In this document: in pieces, positions 33,420-45,350 of the stretch
How positions within the stretch are numbered: position 1 is the first letter of the stretch
Layout: each line of letters begins with the position of its first letter
Origin: Chinchilla lanigera
Lineage: Eukaryota > Chordata > Mammalia > Rodentia > Chinchillidae
DNA: 64,000 nucleotides
Direction of reading: 5' to 3'
Assembly: GCF_000276665.1 (NCBI RefSeq)
Contig: NW_004955459.1
Location: 11,975,801-12,039,800 of the forward strand
Program-made: the position numbers and the translations under genes
Notes under the pieces: generated by a model
The model's input: the letters and a program-made list of their open reading frames with translations, nothing else
Database searches by the model: none
Told to the model about the DNA's origin: nothing

Positions 33420-35838
33420 GGAAATTGGAAGTGGGGATCAGGAATAAAGATAAAATTCATTTACAATTATAATGTAAGTGCTTTGTAATCTAAAGGGGTA
33501 GCCTGCCATGAACTAACTAAAAATAGGTCTGAACAGAATTTATATATGACTAAACATATATGTGATACTTATTTAGGGAAATCTTTCCAGGAATAGAAAG
33601 GATGTTTCTTAAAGAAAATATCTTTTCTGGGTCATAAGAACCCAAAGATAGCATACTGAAAGATCTTAGGTGTACTTTAATGTTGCTTATTGCATATTTT
33701 CACATTCAGTTCAGTATTTAGCTTTTTCTAATATTGTCAATGATATTGTCTAAAGAATATATTTTCAACTTTATATTTTACATTACGTTTTCTTGTAGCA
33801 TTATTCTGTTATATTTTATGATTAATAAATTTGAAATTGGTGACAATGATTTTTTTGGGAGTGTAATTTTTACTGAGAAATTACTTTTTCTGAGGTGCTG
33901 ATGTTATTGGTAAGTTAACAAAATATCTGTTAAATAGGTGATATTCCAACTTCCATATTTTTGGCTTTGAAACACATAGACATTTTAACTTGTACTGAGC
34001 TAAAGATACCATCTTCTTTCCACTGAGATACTCTGTGATAAATATTCTAATAAGACAAAAATCCATCAATCAAATTATTGCAATTTTTAATGTTGTAAAA
34101 GTAATTCCTTTCAATTAAAAATGAGTTGCAGCAAAAATTCTTACCCACACACTGAGCTGTTCCAACTTCAGTTGCATAATTTTAAGATGAAATCTTGTTC
34201 ACTATTTGAGCATTCATAATTTAACTTGTTGAACCCTTTCTTACATAAATAGGGGGTAAATGTCATTGTCTTTGTGGTACAAATTAAAAAATACCATTTA
34301 ATCACAGGAATCTTTAAAAGCTGAAGGGTTTTGCTCATTCATTTGTGAATAATTTAAATAAAGATTTTAAATTGATTCTTAGAAATATGCAATAAAACAG
34401 AAGAAATTTAAATAATATTATGATAGAACATGTAGGGTAATTTATAAAATAGTCTCTCAAATGTGCAAATATTTCCAAAATCTGATTGATTTTGGATGAC
34501 AGAGGGCAAATATGTACTGAAATATTTCAGGATATTGAACATTAATCCCATCACATTTTTTCAGTTTAGTTGTACTGATTATGTATATAGATGAACAGGT
34601 AGAATATTGTAGTTTAACAATATGAGTTATTTTAAGCTCACTTTACTGCATAAAAATTCTTGTTCCAGTAGGTTTTGCTCCACAAATTTCTTCAAATAAA
34701 AATGTACTTTTCACCAAAATAATCCTCCTTCAAAATCTGTGTTCTTATTATTGCAAAATAATTTTATCTTCAAAGTTAAATACTTGACTAATAATTTTAT
34801 CTTCAGGGTTAAACATTTGACTCAGATTATACCAGCTTTTGTAATCCTGTTAGACATTGCTCCTTCAATAGAATGACCTTCCAAAAACTTTGCTTTGCTT
34901 TCTAAAGTGTAATTAGGAATAGAAACTTTACTAAGATTAACTGATTTTCTAGTTACAGTTGCTGATTGCTTGGATATAGCACAGGCATTACTGACCTGTT
35001 TGAATAGTATTTTCTTGCTAATGGTGCTTCATGTTCATATGTACAAAATAAAATTCAAAATTTGAAGAGTCCAATTAATTAGAAGAGCAACTAGTTGATC
35101 TAAATGAAAACCCATCCTTCACAGAGTATGTAGTATATAAACGCATGTTTGCATCTACAAATGTCAAATTGTCTTGAAACAGTCTTCTTAACATATCCAT
35201 TAGCTTTTGAGGCAATGCTGGTGTTTCTTCCAGGTCTGTGTTTCTAGTTTTCTTGTAGTCAGTAACAACTACATACTCTTTCCTTTACCTTATACCAATG
35301 TCAGAAAATGTTAGGTGTAAGTCTACAAGTTCACTGTCAACTTGTTAAACAGGTTCTAAAGTGGGTTAAATTCCTAAAATTCAGTTCAAGAACTAAAAGT
35401 CTACATTTTTCAGTTACTACTGACAAGAGCCTTTCTTTTAAAATAAAATTTTTTTAAAAAACACAAAGTAAACATAGAATAACACCTTAGAAGAAATGGC
35501 AAAACATTGTTTACCGACTATTCTACTTGCAGTGCAACAAGGGTTGTACTCCATTTCCTGCACATATTCAATGCCTTGCAAAATTGGAATTTTAAAATTT
35601 ATAATTTCCCATGCTTCAGTGACCCTCCTGTTTGGAGGCATGATAAATGCCTGCACTTCGCATGCTGTGGGCCAGGTTATGATATGGTCACTTGGTACAT
35701 GAGCAGGATGGCAAGGACAGGAGTTTTGAGCATTTCTTTAACCAACACTTAAAACTGAAAGAGATAGCTGTCCTCTGTTGCTAGTATCTGAAAGTATTTT
35801 GCATTAAAAACTGAACATCCTGGATAATGTCCTTTAAA
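33420..35838. other. 2.4 kb unassigned A+T-rich block
   Basis: No known repeat was recognised over this long stretch. Read on the minus strand, several parts resemble untranslated mRNA: a 72-codon frame (35438-35656), and a short open run near 35100-35270 encoding a leucine/aspartate-rich peptide. This could be a decayed processed pseudogene or a long non-coding exon, but I identify no parent and no poly(A) end near 33.8 kb. Confidence 0.25.
34757..34822. repeat. 33-bp tandem duplication
   Basis: Two adjacent units beginning 'aataattttatcttca' (34757 and 34790), each ending 'tttgact' or 'cttgact', differ at only a few positions. It is a small local duplication in otherwise unassigned DNA. 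Confidence 0.92.
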
Positions 35839-35850
35839 GACAGATACTAT

Positions 35851-35969
35851 ACTGTTTTTTATTTTTTTATTTTTTATTTTTTTGGTTTTTCTCCGGTACC
35901 AGGAACCGAACTCACGACCTTGCGCTTGCCAGGCAGGCGCTTTTGCCGCTGAGCTAAATCCCCAGCCCC
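35851..35969 (-). mobile_element. ID-type SINE, antisense, with long T-rich tail
   Basis: A near-consensus ID body is preceded on plus by a 35-nt T-rich tail with A interruptions. A 12-bp target-site duplication with one mismatch flanks it: 'gacagatactat' (35839-35850) and 'gagagatactat' (35970-35981). Confidence 0.95.
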
Positions 35970-35981
35970 GAGAGATACTAT

Positions 35982-36579
35982 GTTGTATTAGAAAAGGGCC
36001 AAGGGGGTGGGGAACAAGGGCTATGATGACTCATCTCAGATTTTGCTATATGTCCAAATCAGAAATCTACTCACATACTACCAGATGAGACCAAAAGGAG
36101 ATGGTACTACAGAATACTGGTTCATCACACCTTTCCTGCCTTATTTTCACATAATTATTATTATATCTAATAAAAATGGAAAATCCATTTGGAATGGGGT
36201 GTGAGGACAATAGAACTCACCAGAATTATCTTGGGAAAATGAGAAGGAAAGAGTACTTTCTATTAGTAGAAATGGAAAGTACTATTTGGGTAAAAATAAT
36301 TGTTTGCTGAGAGGAAATATTTACTAAGGAAACACATTTAGCAACTGCCCATAACCAGAGCTAATGGAGAGTGGCCTTGGAATGGGTCAAACAAAAGTTA
36401 TGGCAATTTCTTACTCCTTGCTTTTATGGCCACATATGATTCCAGTGCTTAATAGAGTAGACACTTAGAGGTCTAGAGAGTCTATCTCCAGGATCATTTT
36501 GACTGGTGTGAAAAACAAATTCATTCTGGATAGCCTTGAAGACACATTGGAAAATTTCAATACTGTCTTGATACCTTTA
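35982..36579. other. Unassigned sequence
   Basis: A+T-rich, with no gene or confident repeat recognised before the ERVL remnant. Confidence 0.25.
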
Positions 36580-36941
36580 TCAGTCAGGGTTCACTAGAGG
36601 AGCAGATTTTATATATTCACTGGCTGCCTGCAGAGTCAGGTGTGGAAGAATGCAAATGTACCTACTGGACAGTCAGAGGATCCAGTCAAAAGTCAAAAGC
36701 ATGGAACTCACTGTACTTGCTTAATAAATGTATATCTATGAACAAACATATTAACGGAATAGGAGAAAACTGCTGCAATTATAATCCTCGATTTTGTAAC
36801 TGTTCACATGGTCATAGTTGGTATTTATAAGTACTTTCTTCTACTACCCATTTTGTATTCCCTTGACCTTCAGCAGGTTTTATTTTTTTCTTCCTGGAAG
36901 TATGACTCAGACCTTTACTTCTAAAGGTCCTGGGACATTTG

Positions 36942-37421
36942 TCATTCTGCCTGGATTGAATTGTTGTAGTTTCCCATTGACTTTGTAACAGGGTGTAGTA
37001 ATACTAAGGGGTGCCCTAAGGGATCCTCTGCACTCCAAGTATATTCTTCCTTTTCTCTATTGTGGAGTAATAGTCCAATTTCCCCTTGATAGTCTGGATC
37101 AATCACCACTGCCAACACTGTAATTCCCTTTTCAGCTTGTTTACTCAGAGGTATGAGAAGTATAAAATGACCAGGAGGAAGTCTTAGCTTCCAGCTCAAT
37201 GAAGTCATTGTTGTGTTCTCTGGTATAAGCTTTTTCCTCTTTGTAACTAAGACTTCTAGGCTAGTAGAGCATGCAGTTGTAGGAACAGTAAGCAAAGTCT
37301 TTGTTAATGGGTCACTAGCTGAGAAGGTGTGTGATACCATTTCCACTTCTATACCCCGATTCCTGGATGTGTGAATTTTGGCTATGGGAGACACAGTATC
37401 ATATAATGGACTCTGATTCAA
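36942..37421 (-). pseudogene. ERVL dUTPase-like frame, 159 codons
   Basis: A minus-strand frame of 159 codons shows the third conserved dUTPase motif, V-I-D-P-D-Y-x-G, near residue 107, followed by the beta-strand L-L-L-H-N. dUTPase hydrolyses dUTP to dUMP plus pyrophosphate, and in ERVL it is encoded downstream of integrase. The upstream part of pol is disconnected by an inserted LTR and stops, and the first motifs are not clearly seen, so this is a surviving fragment and not a gene. It starts at an internal ATG that need not be a true start. Confidence 0.65.
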
Positions 37422-37515
37422 AAATATGGAGTAGTACCTCAGTTCATGAATTTAATTTGTTCTACAATGTGGGGAAAGATGACCACATCTGTGTTTGTAT
37501 GGGAAAGATGGCCGT

Positions 37516-37902
37516 GTTCATTTTCTGGTTACTTTTCTCTCATTGCTGAGACCAAATACCCAACACCCAAAATTAAGGAAGGAAAGGTCTATTAGGATGA
37601 CAGTTTGTGGAGGTTTCAGTCCATACTTGGCTGGCTCCAAGGCAGAGTGGCACATGGCAGAGGGCAACAGTTCATGGTCGCAGAAAACAGCAAAAGCAAC
37701 AAGAGCAAGAAAGGGAGGAGCAACAGCAAGCAGGCTCTTTTCCTCCCTTACACTGTATGCAAACTACCCACCTCAGGGTGAGTGTAGCACTCATGCCCAT
37801 GGTACAATCCCAGCACTGGACCATGGATTAATCATAAACTCTAGAAGCCCACCCCATGACTTCATGAGGCTTTAGGGAGACATTCAGACACAAACTATAA
37901 CA
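37516..37902 (-). mobile_element. ERVL-MaLR solo LTR, antisense, inside ERVL
   Basis: Plus-strand blocks 'tcattgctgagaccaaatac' (37540), 'ggtttcagtccatacttggc' (37612), 'gctccaaggcagagtggcac' (37634), and a right end 'caaactataaca' mark the reversed LTR. Its minus-strand start 'tgttatagtttgtgtctg' closely matches the start of the LTR at 12635 ('tgttatagcttgtgtct'), so both belong to one subfamily. It interrupts the ERVL remnant. Confidence 0.78.
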
Positions 37903-39364
37903 GTCATGTTTGTCACCTGTGGCAAAATTTGCAAACAAAAACAAAATTTTCCAAACACATCTGTTTGCAAGCCAAATTGTTTAAAAGCAAAACCATTCAT
38001 AAACCAAGGCACAACTGTATAACCTTTTGAAGAACTTTGCCTGAGCCCTCAAGGTATTTCCACCTAGTGGTACTGTAATTGCATCTTCAAAAGACCTTTC
38101 TACCCTTATGTCAAACCAGCTGCTTCTAGATGGAGATGAATGTGTTAAGACCAATGAATTCTATAAGCGTGAGTCCACTGTCTCATTTCTTTGGCCACAA
38201 ATTGTGTTTCTTGGTCAGAGGCAATGCTGTGTAGAGTAATACGACAGTAGTTAAAGTATTCTATAAATCCACAGGTGGTAGTTTTAGCAGAAGAATTATG
38301 TTCAGGGAAGGAAAATCTATACATGGAATAAGTATTTATGAGAGAAAGGATACAACACTGTTCCCTCTGTGATTGATGTGGTCAAATATAATCAACATTG
38401 CCACCGGGTGACAGGCTGGAGTCTGTGCTATAAGGCTGAAGGTTCTACACTGAAAGTCTGGAGACAGATATCCATAGGTGATAGCAAAGACTAGCGGTCC
38501 TCTGAAGAAGAAGAAGCAAAACATCCTTCTCTCACTTTTCACTGCATCCAGGGTACAAGTGGATTGGTTGATGTCACCCTTTCCCAGGCTGGGTCTTCCA
38601 TTTATAGTAAGTCAATGATCCAGGTACACCCAGAACTGTGGTAAACCAATAAATTAGGCATCTCTTATTTAAGTTAACACTACAGTTAACTATCATGATA
38701 CTGCTGGCTCTGCATGAAATGAGCTTTTGCATTCCTCTCTTTGTCCTGGTGATGAGTTGTTTATCTTGTTTGCAATCTGTGGTTTCAACTCCTAACCATG
38801 GTCTATGTTTCTTTCCTTTGAGCCTAGGTAGAATATTCATATCAAGTTTCTAAATTTTCATTTTGGCATATTTCCTTGACTACAATTAAGGTAGTTCTTG
38901 GATATACTAATATCTAGATAAATGTGTTTCAAATTCTAGTCAGCCTATAAGTCCTACATTGTTTTAATTCATTTATCCCTTCATTTTTGTGTTTAGTGAA
39001 GCTTTACCATGTACACACAGTGTTTTATTGTTTTGACAGTTACCTTCTAGTTTAAGAAGAGGGTCCAGACACTTTTTCCTGTCTCACTTTTTTCAAATTT
39101 GGGCATGCATACTTCTGGCAGTTTTCAAACCCCTCTTTTATACTTGTGGATAAACATGAGACATTAAGGACAACAAACACAAATATAAATCACATACTAG
39201 ACAATAATGGTAATCCAAAAGGGCAGCATTGAAAGGCACTTGAGTCGTGGACTCCAACAGCAGAGAGCAAAGGAGTGGCAGGGATACTCCTAATGGACTT
39301 TGGTGGGCAGTGAGTCAGCAGTATGACACAACCTAGCGGAAAATACCTCCCTGTGCTAAACAAG

Positions 39365-39389
39365 TGCATATATATTGAATATATATGCA
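39365..39389. repeat. 25-bp A+T inverted repeat
   Basis: Eleven-base arms 'tgcatatatat' and 'atatatatgca' are perfectly complementary around a 3-base centre 'tga'. It can form a hairpin or cruciform; no flanking transposon termini are seen. Confidence 0.93.
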
Positions 39390-39517
39390 AATTCAGGGCA
39401 CGCCAAAGAAGGACAGAATAATTCTTACAGGAAGAATAAGGGGATGTTTCACAAAGACAGCTGCATTGTCTTCATGATACAAGAGAACCATCACAGACAG
39501 AGAAAGGATAGAATGTT

Positions 39518-39550
<33 letters not shown>

Positions 39551-39582
39551 GGAGAGAGAGGGAGAGAGAGGGAGAGAGAGAA
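39518..39582. repeat. (AG)n / (GGGAGA)n microsatellite
   Basis: A run of AG units, then several 'gggagagaga' units. It generates an Arg/Glu-repeat frame on plus and a Ser/Leu-repeat frame on minus, both artefacts. Confidence 0.97.
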
Positions 39583-40879
39583 GCATATGCAGAGCAAAAG
39601 GATACAAAAGCTTTTATAATCTGATAATAAAGAGGCAAAGTTGGAGTTTTACAACTCTGTAAAATGATGTACACTAGAGTACAATGTAAAAAAAACAAAA
39701 GTTGTTTAACTTTAGGGTTGTGGAACTTTTACTTTACTGCTAATAAAATATAATTTGTGATAAAACTCTGAAGAAATTATGTTGTCTGAATTGAATTCTT
39801 AATAATAATAAGCTTTCAATTGGATTTTCCTGTTTTTGTAATTGTGCTCATCATGAATAAGCACATGGACACAATCCTAATATGATTATAATAATTGAGG
39901 TTACCACATCCCTTAGCAAATTATTGTCATCCTGAGTAATACAAGTAGGTCTTTCTTCCAAATGTGGGAAGTGTGGACTCTCAGTAATTATCTGCTTTCT
40001 TATAATGTCTTCACCTTCACCCCACTGGATGCCATCAATACAAGGCTTAATTTTAGTATAGCCAAGCTGAGAGGCTGAATACTTACAGTTGATAAGCAAG
40101 TTCCATGTAAGAATAAAAAGAAACTGCCCTGTTATTGCCACTACTGTTTGAAAAGACATGAGTCAGTTTTTCTTTCATAGAAGAGGAAATTCTCCTTGGC
40201 TCTGCTTTGCAGTATTGGACAAAGAGCCATTGTGTCTCCTGCATTTCATTCCCTTCTTGGCTGTGCTTGAACAGTATGGACAACTGCTTTCTCGAGAGGT
40301 AAACCTCCAGTCGCAGGGAGGAGGCAGACCTTTCCCAGAACCATTTAGACACCGGAACTGAGTTGACCTGGATGAATTTAATTGTCTTTAATTTTCCTCA
40401 TACAAGAGTTAAATTCCATTTCCGTGTCTTTATTGGTTACAAATAGAACAACAATGTCCTTTTTAGTTTCAGAGCTGAAGATTAGGTGAGGAGCTTCGAG
40501 ATCTGGAATTCATCTCAGATCATTTGAAACGCTCTCAGCAGCAAGTTTCTCTTTTTGAGGGCTCAGATTCCTTTGTGAAAAATAGGGTATGTTACTTAGA
40601 TGCTTCTAAGTAGTTGAGCTTAAGTTTCATTTTTTTTCTAATATATGCACTTATGAGAAATGGCTCAAGGCACACTTACGATTGTAGTTTAAGCAAACTT
40701 AGGGTACTTTCAAGGCTTACCAGGCTGTGTCTACTTTGGGATGTCTCAAGCTTGACCTCCATTTAAATTTATTTTACCAGCACGTAGGCCTCTGTCATTT
40801 TCCTTGAATTCGGCATAAGCTAAGGGAATAACCTTTATCCTGTATCTATTTGATTATTTTTTTACTTAAATTTGAAGCC

Positions 40880-41110
40880 TCAGTTTGAATGCCTTTTTCT
40901 TTGCAGAAGTTTCTCCTGATCTCTTCATTCGTGCTCTAATTAAAATCTCTGCTTTGTGTTTCTATGACCCTCTGCAGTTCTTTGACCTATAACACATAAA
41001 TTATACTATCATCTCTTATATGACTGTTTCCCCTGATGAACCATGAGATTGAAGAAGGTCTGCATTCTATGCCTATCATATAATATGTTACCTACCACAG
41101 AGTATAACCA
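40880..41110 (+). mobile_element. L2 fragment (3' part)
   Basis: Text order 'agaagtttctcctgatctct' (40906), 'tctctgctttgtgtttctat' (40946), 'ctatcatctcttatatgact' (41005), 'gaccatgag..gaagaaggtctgc' and 'ctaccacagagtataacc' follows an L2 3' region. Degraded. Confidence 0.55.
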
Positions 41111-41179
41111 GTAAGTAAATAGTAAAGAGAGTCAATTATAAATTATTCACTTAGTCCCAGCAATAACTCTGTAAGACTG

Positions 41180-41226
41180 ATATTGCTCATGCTGCTGGTC
41201 TGAGACCCAGTTGAGAATCGCTGCAC
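41180..41226. mobile_element. MER5-like hAT-Charlie terminus
   Basis: The phrase 'ctcatgctgctggtctgaga' followed by 'cccagttgagaatcgctgca' is the terminal 45 bp of a MER5-type element. The remainder of the element is not recognisable. Confidence 0.5.
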
Positions 41227-41532
41227 TAAGTATGAGGACAGAAAAGAATCACTGTTGCCAAGTCTAAGGGAGGGGTGCATACTGAATCTCTGAGTGCTCC
41301 TGGAACAGGAGTGACCTAGAGACAGGTGAAACTGTGGTTTGTACATAGAACTTGTCTTCATGTTTTCTTAAGCTCTGACCATTGGGAAGTCACCCTGATG
41401 TAGACCACTCTTCTCAGTGAATGGGCCTTAGTGTGTCTATATGGTAATATTGCCACATAAAATGACATCTCCCCAACCCCAGAAGGTCAAAGATCATAAC
41501 CCTGGAAAGACAAACCTTTATTTCTTTTTACA

Positions 41533-41850
41533 TGATTTGGATCAAAAATGCCCCCCAAAGGCTAATGCATTTAAAGAGGGGGCTTTGGAAGGCAATTAGA
41601 TTATGGGTCACCAACTTCATCACTGCAGTAGTCCATTGCTGAATGTACTGTTGGAATTACGGCCTGATTGGAAAAAGTAAGTCCCTGTGGACATTCTTTT
41701 GAAAGGTGTATCTTCTCTTTGATGCTTTCAATCTCTGCCTGTTTCCTGGTGGCCATGAGATGAGCAGCTTCCTTCACCAATTCCCTCAGTCATGATATTT
41801 CTGCCTCAGAGTGGACAGAACATAGATGAAAGTATCTGAAGACTTGAGCA
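41533..41850 (+). mobile_element. MaLR LTR, sense
   Basis: It begins near 'tgatttggatcaaaaatgcc' with 'ccccccaaaggctaatgcat' (41551), then 'ggcaattagattatgggtca' (41592), 'tgattggaaaaagtaagtcc' (41666) and 'gcctgtttcctggtggccat' (41736). This is the MST/ORR1-like order of a MaLR LTR. The 3' end is indistinct. Confidence 0.6.
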
Positions 41851-43339
41851 AAAAAAACCAAACGGGCAAAATATTACAAAGCAAAAACTTTGTCCCTTAA
41901 GTTATATGTGTTAGGTATTTTTTTCCCCAGTGACAAAACCACAACCACCAGATAACCACAAGTCATCTTTGTCATGGAGGCAATAATCATGAATCTGAAA
42001 TCTAGCCTGTACTTTATGTATATGTTTTCCCTTAAAGTCTTTCATTCTGTCATTGTTCCTCAGTCCCTGTAGCTTAGCTCCACCTGGACAGAGAGAGACT
42101 CCAACCTGGTACTTTTGTAATGAAATACTCAACAGATCAGATTGCCTACTAATCCATATAGGACTCATCTGATGTGTAAAAAATAACATGTTTAGGTTCT
42201 TCCAGGAACTATCTGTTTACTCTGCCTTGGCAGCGAAAATTACATTAAGGCTGAAACTTAGCTGTGAAGATCAATACCAAATGGATTTATTTAGCACGAA
42301 CAGGAGCAAATGACAGAAGTGTCTGTTAACCTGATGACATTTTGTGCTGTTATTGAAAGTTCATTATTTAACTGATGTCTCTGCACTGGAAGGCTGAACT
42401 TTGAAATATTAGATATTCTGACTGAAGCAGAAGTTGTAGCCATAAGTCTAAATGCTTGCTATTTATTTTTTCTGTACAGGACTTTCCTAAATATTGATGC
42501 TATGCCTCAGGATTTGGGCTGCACAAATTTCTGCATGCTCTTTTCCCTTTATCCTGGTGCCTTTGCACATGCCATTTTAATTTCTTAGAATGGCTTATTT
42601 CTGTGTCCAGTAACCTAATATTTCCTCTTTTATGTTATATTTCAAAGACTCTAGCTCCAGATGGATGGTTTGATTCGTTTTCACAGAAGTCATGACAACA
42701 GATAACTCATTAAGTTACACAGTGACATGGGCTGGTGCTGAGTCTCAAGTAGGGATAGAGTAGGACAGGGAGTTGCAGAGTTTATATAAGTAATGCTGTC
42801 CGAGAGGCCAGAACACGCTGAAGATGCAGGCAGAAGGATCATGCAACAGATCCAACATTTGAGGGGAAAATGACAGGGTGTAAAAGGGAGAATAGAATAA
42901 GTCTGGGGTTTAATATAAGACCCAATGTTATGTCTAAACACCTTGTGGGATGTAGCCACATAATCTGCCCTGGGCTGGCTGACCCAGAAATGAGAGTGAT
43001 TGGTTTCACTCATTATATATAGCAGTGTTCTATATACCAGATTTATTTATTATTTTTATTAAATTTGCATTGATCTTTTTCAAATGGACTCAGTGGTTCC
43101 AATGAAAATGTTTTGAAATAGTTATTTGTATTCACATAATTTATTTGAATCAAATAGCAAACAAAAAATAAACAAACAAAAGACCCCAAAATGGTCTTTA
43201 ATGGCATTCTTCTGTAGAGCATTTCTAGTGGCATTTCTGCACAAAGTTATTGTCATGGATAATTGGGGAGTATCAGACCAACTATATTTTGGCAGGTGCT
43301 TAAAGTTCCTGTTAATGAGGAGCTAACCAGAACAATGAT
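41851..43339. other. Unassigned; weak L2-like phrase at about 42540-42620
   Basis: The phrase 'ggtgcctttgcacatgccat' (42556) resembles an L2 fragment. The rest, including the minus-strand 107-codon frame at 42690-43013, shows no recognisable domain, signal or splice structure. Confidence 0.3.
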
Positions 43340-43840
43340 ATTATTCTGTGGGGAGGTAGGTGACTATTATTCCATTTTGTGGATGTTTGTTTATCCCTTT
43401 ACTGAGTGAAAGGCATCTGAATTGTTTTCAATTTGTGGCAATTCTTAATAATCCCACTCTATACATTTGTGTTTTGGTTTTTAGTGACCATAGTTTTCAT
43501 TTTTTTGAGCAAGTACCTAGAAGTGAGATTGCTAGGTTATGTGGGATAATTTTTGACTCCCTAAGAAATTGTCAGATTGTTTTCTATAGTGAATACTTTG
43601 CATTCCAACTGTCAATGTCTGAGATTCTTATCAATCTGCATTCTTGTCTGATATTGTCAGGATTTTCAATTTTAGTCTTTTAATAAATGGCATTTCATTG
43701 TGTATTTAATTTGAAGTTCTTTAAGGACTAATGAGGTCAAGCATATTTGAATATGCTTATTGGCCATCTGTATATCTTTCTTTAGTGAAGTGTCTGTCCA
43801 AATTTTTTTGTTGGTTATCTTTGAATCTTAAAATCCTTAG
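43340..43840 (-). mobile_element. L1 3' region, antisense
   Basis: Plus-strand blocks 'ggatgtttgtttatcccttt' (43381), 'tcaatttgtggcaattctta' (43428), 'taggttatgtgggataattt' (43533), 'aagaaattgtcagattgttt' (43563) and 'ttggccatctgtatatcttt' (43761) are in reversed L1 3' UTR/ORF2 order. Old copy. Confidence 0.73.
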
Positions 43841-43934
43841 TTGGTCCACCTGTTTTTATGGACCTTCAGATTAATATGTTTAACTCAATCTTTTAAATTG
43901 TAGTTAGTTGTAAAGATAGGGTTGAATGTGTTAT

Positions 43935-44883
43935 ACCATTTTGTCCATAACCAGACATTTCAAACCTCTTGGGAGAATTATCTCTCTTTGGTACCTTTAT
44001 TTCTTTTCCACTCATGCTTGTATCAACTCCAATTCATATCTAATTTCATTACCCCATCAAATATTTCACCAAAATCTCTACTTATTTCCATACTGTTATA
44101 TACAACTGGATTGTGTTTAACTTTTCAGTAGAATTTGACCTTCTCCTTCATTAAACACTTTCTTCTCCTGATTTTCATGAAATTCTTATCTCAGTTTTTC
44201 TCCTGCTTATGGGGTGAGCCTGCTTCTTTCTCCTTTGAAGGATCTGAATACATTTCCTGGTTATTAAATATTGGAATCCTTCAAGGCTCATTAGTAGACA
44301 TTCTATTCATTTATTCTCTGCTCTCTTCCTAAGTAATTTTGTCTAAGCTTAACGTTTCAATAGCTACATGCAGGCCTATAAATTATAAACTTATCAGCTC
44401 AGAGTTCTCTCAGCTCCAGTCCATCTTCCTCCTTGATGTATCAGTTTTAAACTCCATAGTCAGGACATATATCATGATCCTCCGTATAAAAGCTCATTAT
44501 TCTGGTGTTCTCTATTTTGACTCATGGTTATAGCTGATATTCTATTTCCTTTCATCCTTCAACATCTAAGGTTTCTCAATTGATTTTGTTTGTTAAATAG
44601 CTCATATATGTGTTCTCCTCTTCTTATTTTCCTGTCACAAAGTTAGAGTGAGCTAACACATTATTACACTTACATTTTCACTACCATCTTCTATCTGAAT
44701 GCCTTGAATCCCATATTCTCCTCTAATTAGAATAAACTCTTTAACAAACCCAACTGGTTATATCAGTCTGTCTGCCTAAAACAATTTGTTTTCAGAATCA
44801 TCCTTACCTCGGACCACAGAGTCTATCAGATCTGGCCCTTCCCTACCTCTCCAGGTGAATCAATAATTCCCTCACTGTTTCAG
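43935..44883 (+). mobile_element. L2 ORF2 fragment, sense
   Basis: Sense L2 phrases occur in order: 'cattaaacactttcttctcc' (44150), 'ttatctcagtttttctcctg' (44188), 'tcagctccagtccatcttcc' (44410), 'tcctctaattagaataaact' (44720), 'tagtctatcagatctggccc'-like text (44821). It is cut off at about 44884 by an antisense LTR, which is therefore younger. Open frames on plus (43922-44533) are relics of, or chance in, this element. Confidence 0.62.
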
Positions 44884-44885
44884 TC

Positions 44886-45240
44886 ACTTTTTTTTGTCAC
44901 TGGTACACAGTACTTCATACTCACAATTTAAAGGAAGAGAGATTTATTTTGGCTTCCAATTTCAGTTCATGGCTGGCTGAGTCCAAGGCAGCAAAGGCAT
45001 GGCAGAAGGGCCCGGTGAGGGAAAATCTGCTCACACTGTGGCAGCCAGGAAGCAGAGTGAGAAGGGAAGAACTGATCAAGAGATAAACTCTCCCAGGTTG
45101 TGCCCTCAGTGACCCACTTCTGAGCAGATCCAGCCTCCTTAGGGCACATTTAGCTGCAAATGCATGGTCCAATCACCTCTCAAAAAGCCAACCTCTGAGT
45201 GCATGAGGATTTGGTTGACATTCTCAAGCTAGTCCATAGC
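44886..45240 (-). mobile_element. ERVL-MaLR (MT-type) solo LTR, antisense
   Basis: Plus-strand blocks 'ttaaaggaagagagatttat' (44928), 'tttcagttcatggctggctg' (44960), 'actgtggcagccaggaagca' (45035), 'ccagcctccttagggcacat' (45130) and end 'tagtccatagcat' define it. It interrupts the L2 fragment. Confidence 0.77.
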
Positions 45241-45267
45241 ATACATGCATTCATTCAAAAACACTTA

Positions 45268-45350
45268 CTAGGGTGTAGCTCAATGATACAATGATTGCCT
45301 TACTAGTTATGAGGGCCCTGGGTCTCCAGCACTGTAAAATAAAAATAAGA
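45268..45350 (+). mobile_element. ID-type SINE, old and diverged
   Basis: The body 'agggtgtagctcaatgatac' through 'ggtctccagcac' is followed by an A-rich tail with interruptions. Boxes A and B are degenerate, so this is an older copy than the TSD-flanked ones and closer to the general rodent ID form ('...ccagcac'). Confidence 0.75.

Larger units (their letters stand above)
36580..38590 (-). mobile_element. ERVL endogenous retrovirus remnant, antisense (pol 3' part to LTR-proximal region)
   Basis: On the minus strand the order is integrase-region text (about 38590-37990), then dUTPase (37421-36942), then LTR-proximal sequence (to about 36580), the ERVL gene order. On plus, 'aaaccagctgcttctagatg' (38113), 'tctttggccacaaattgtgt' (38188) and 'tggtcagaggcaatgctgtg' (38211) are recognisable reversed ERVL pol phrases. 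'cagtcagggttcactagagg' (36581) resembles an ERVL-type LTR edge. The element is split by a MaLR LTR at 37516-37902. Apart from the dUTPase frame it is riddled with stops; no infectious potential is implied. Confidence 0.72.
38591..40879. other. Unassigned except simple repeats
   Basis: No confident mobile element. It contains a 25-bp inverted repeat (39365-39389), a GA-rich microsatellite (39518-39582) and a possible cryptic exon (40181-40298, see findings). The paired open frames near 40083-40361 lie on opposite strands. Confidence 0.3.

Noticed and set aside
39375..39698. Arg-Glu repeat frame on plus and Ser-Leu repeat frame on minus
   Set aside because: Both are translations of the GA microsatellite at 39518-39582.
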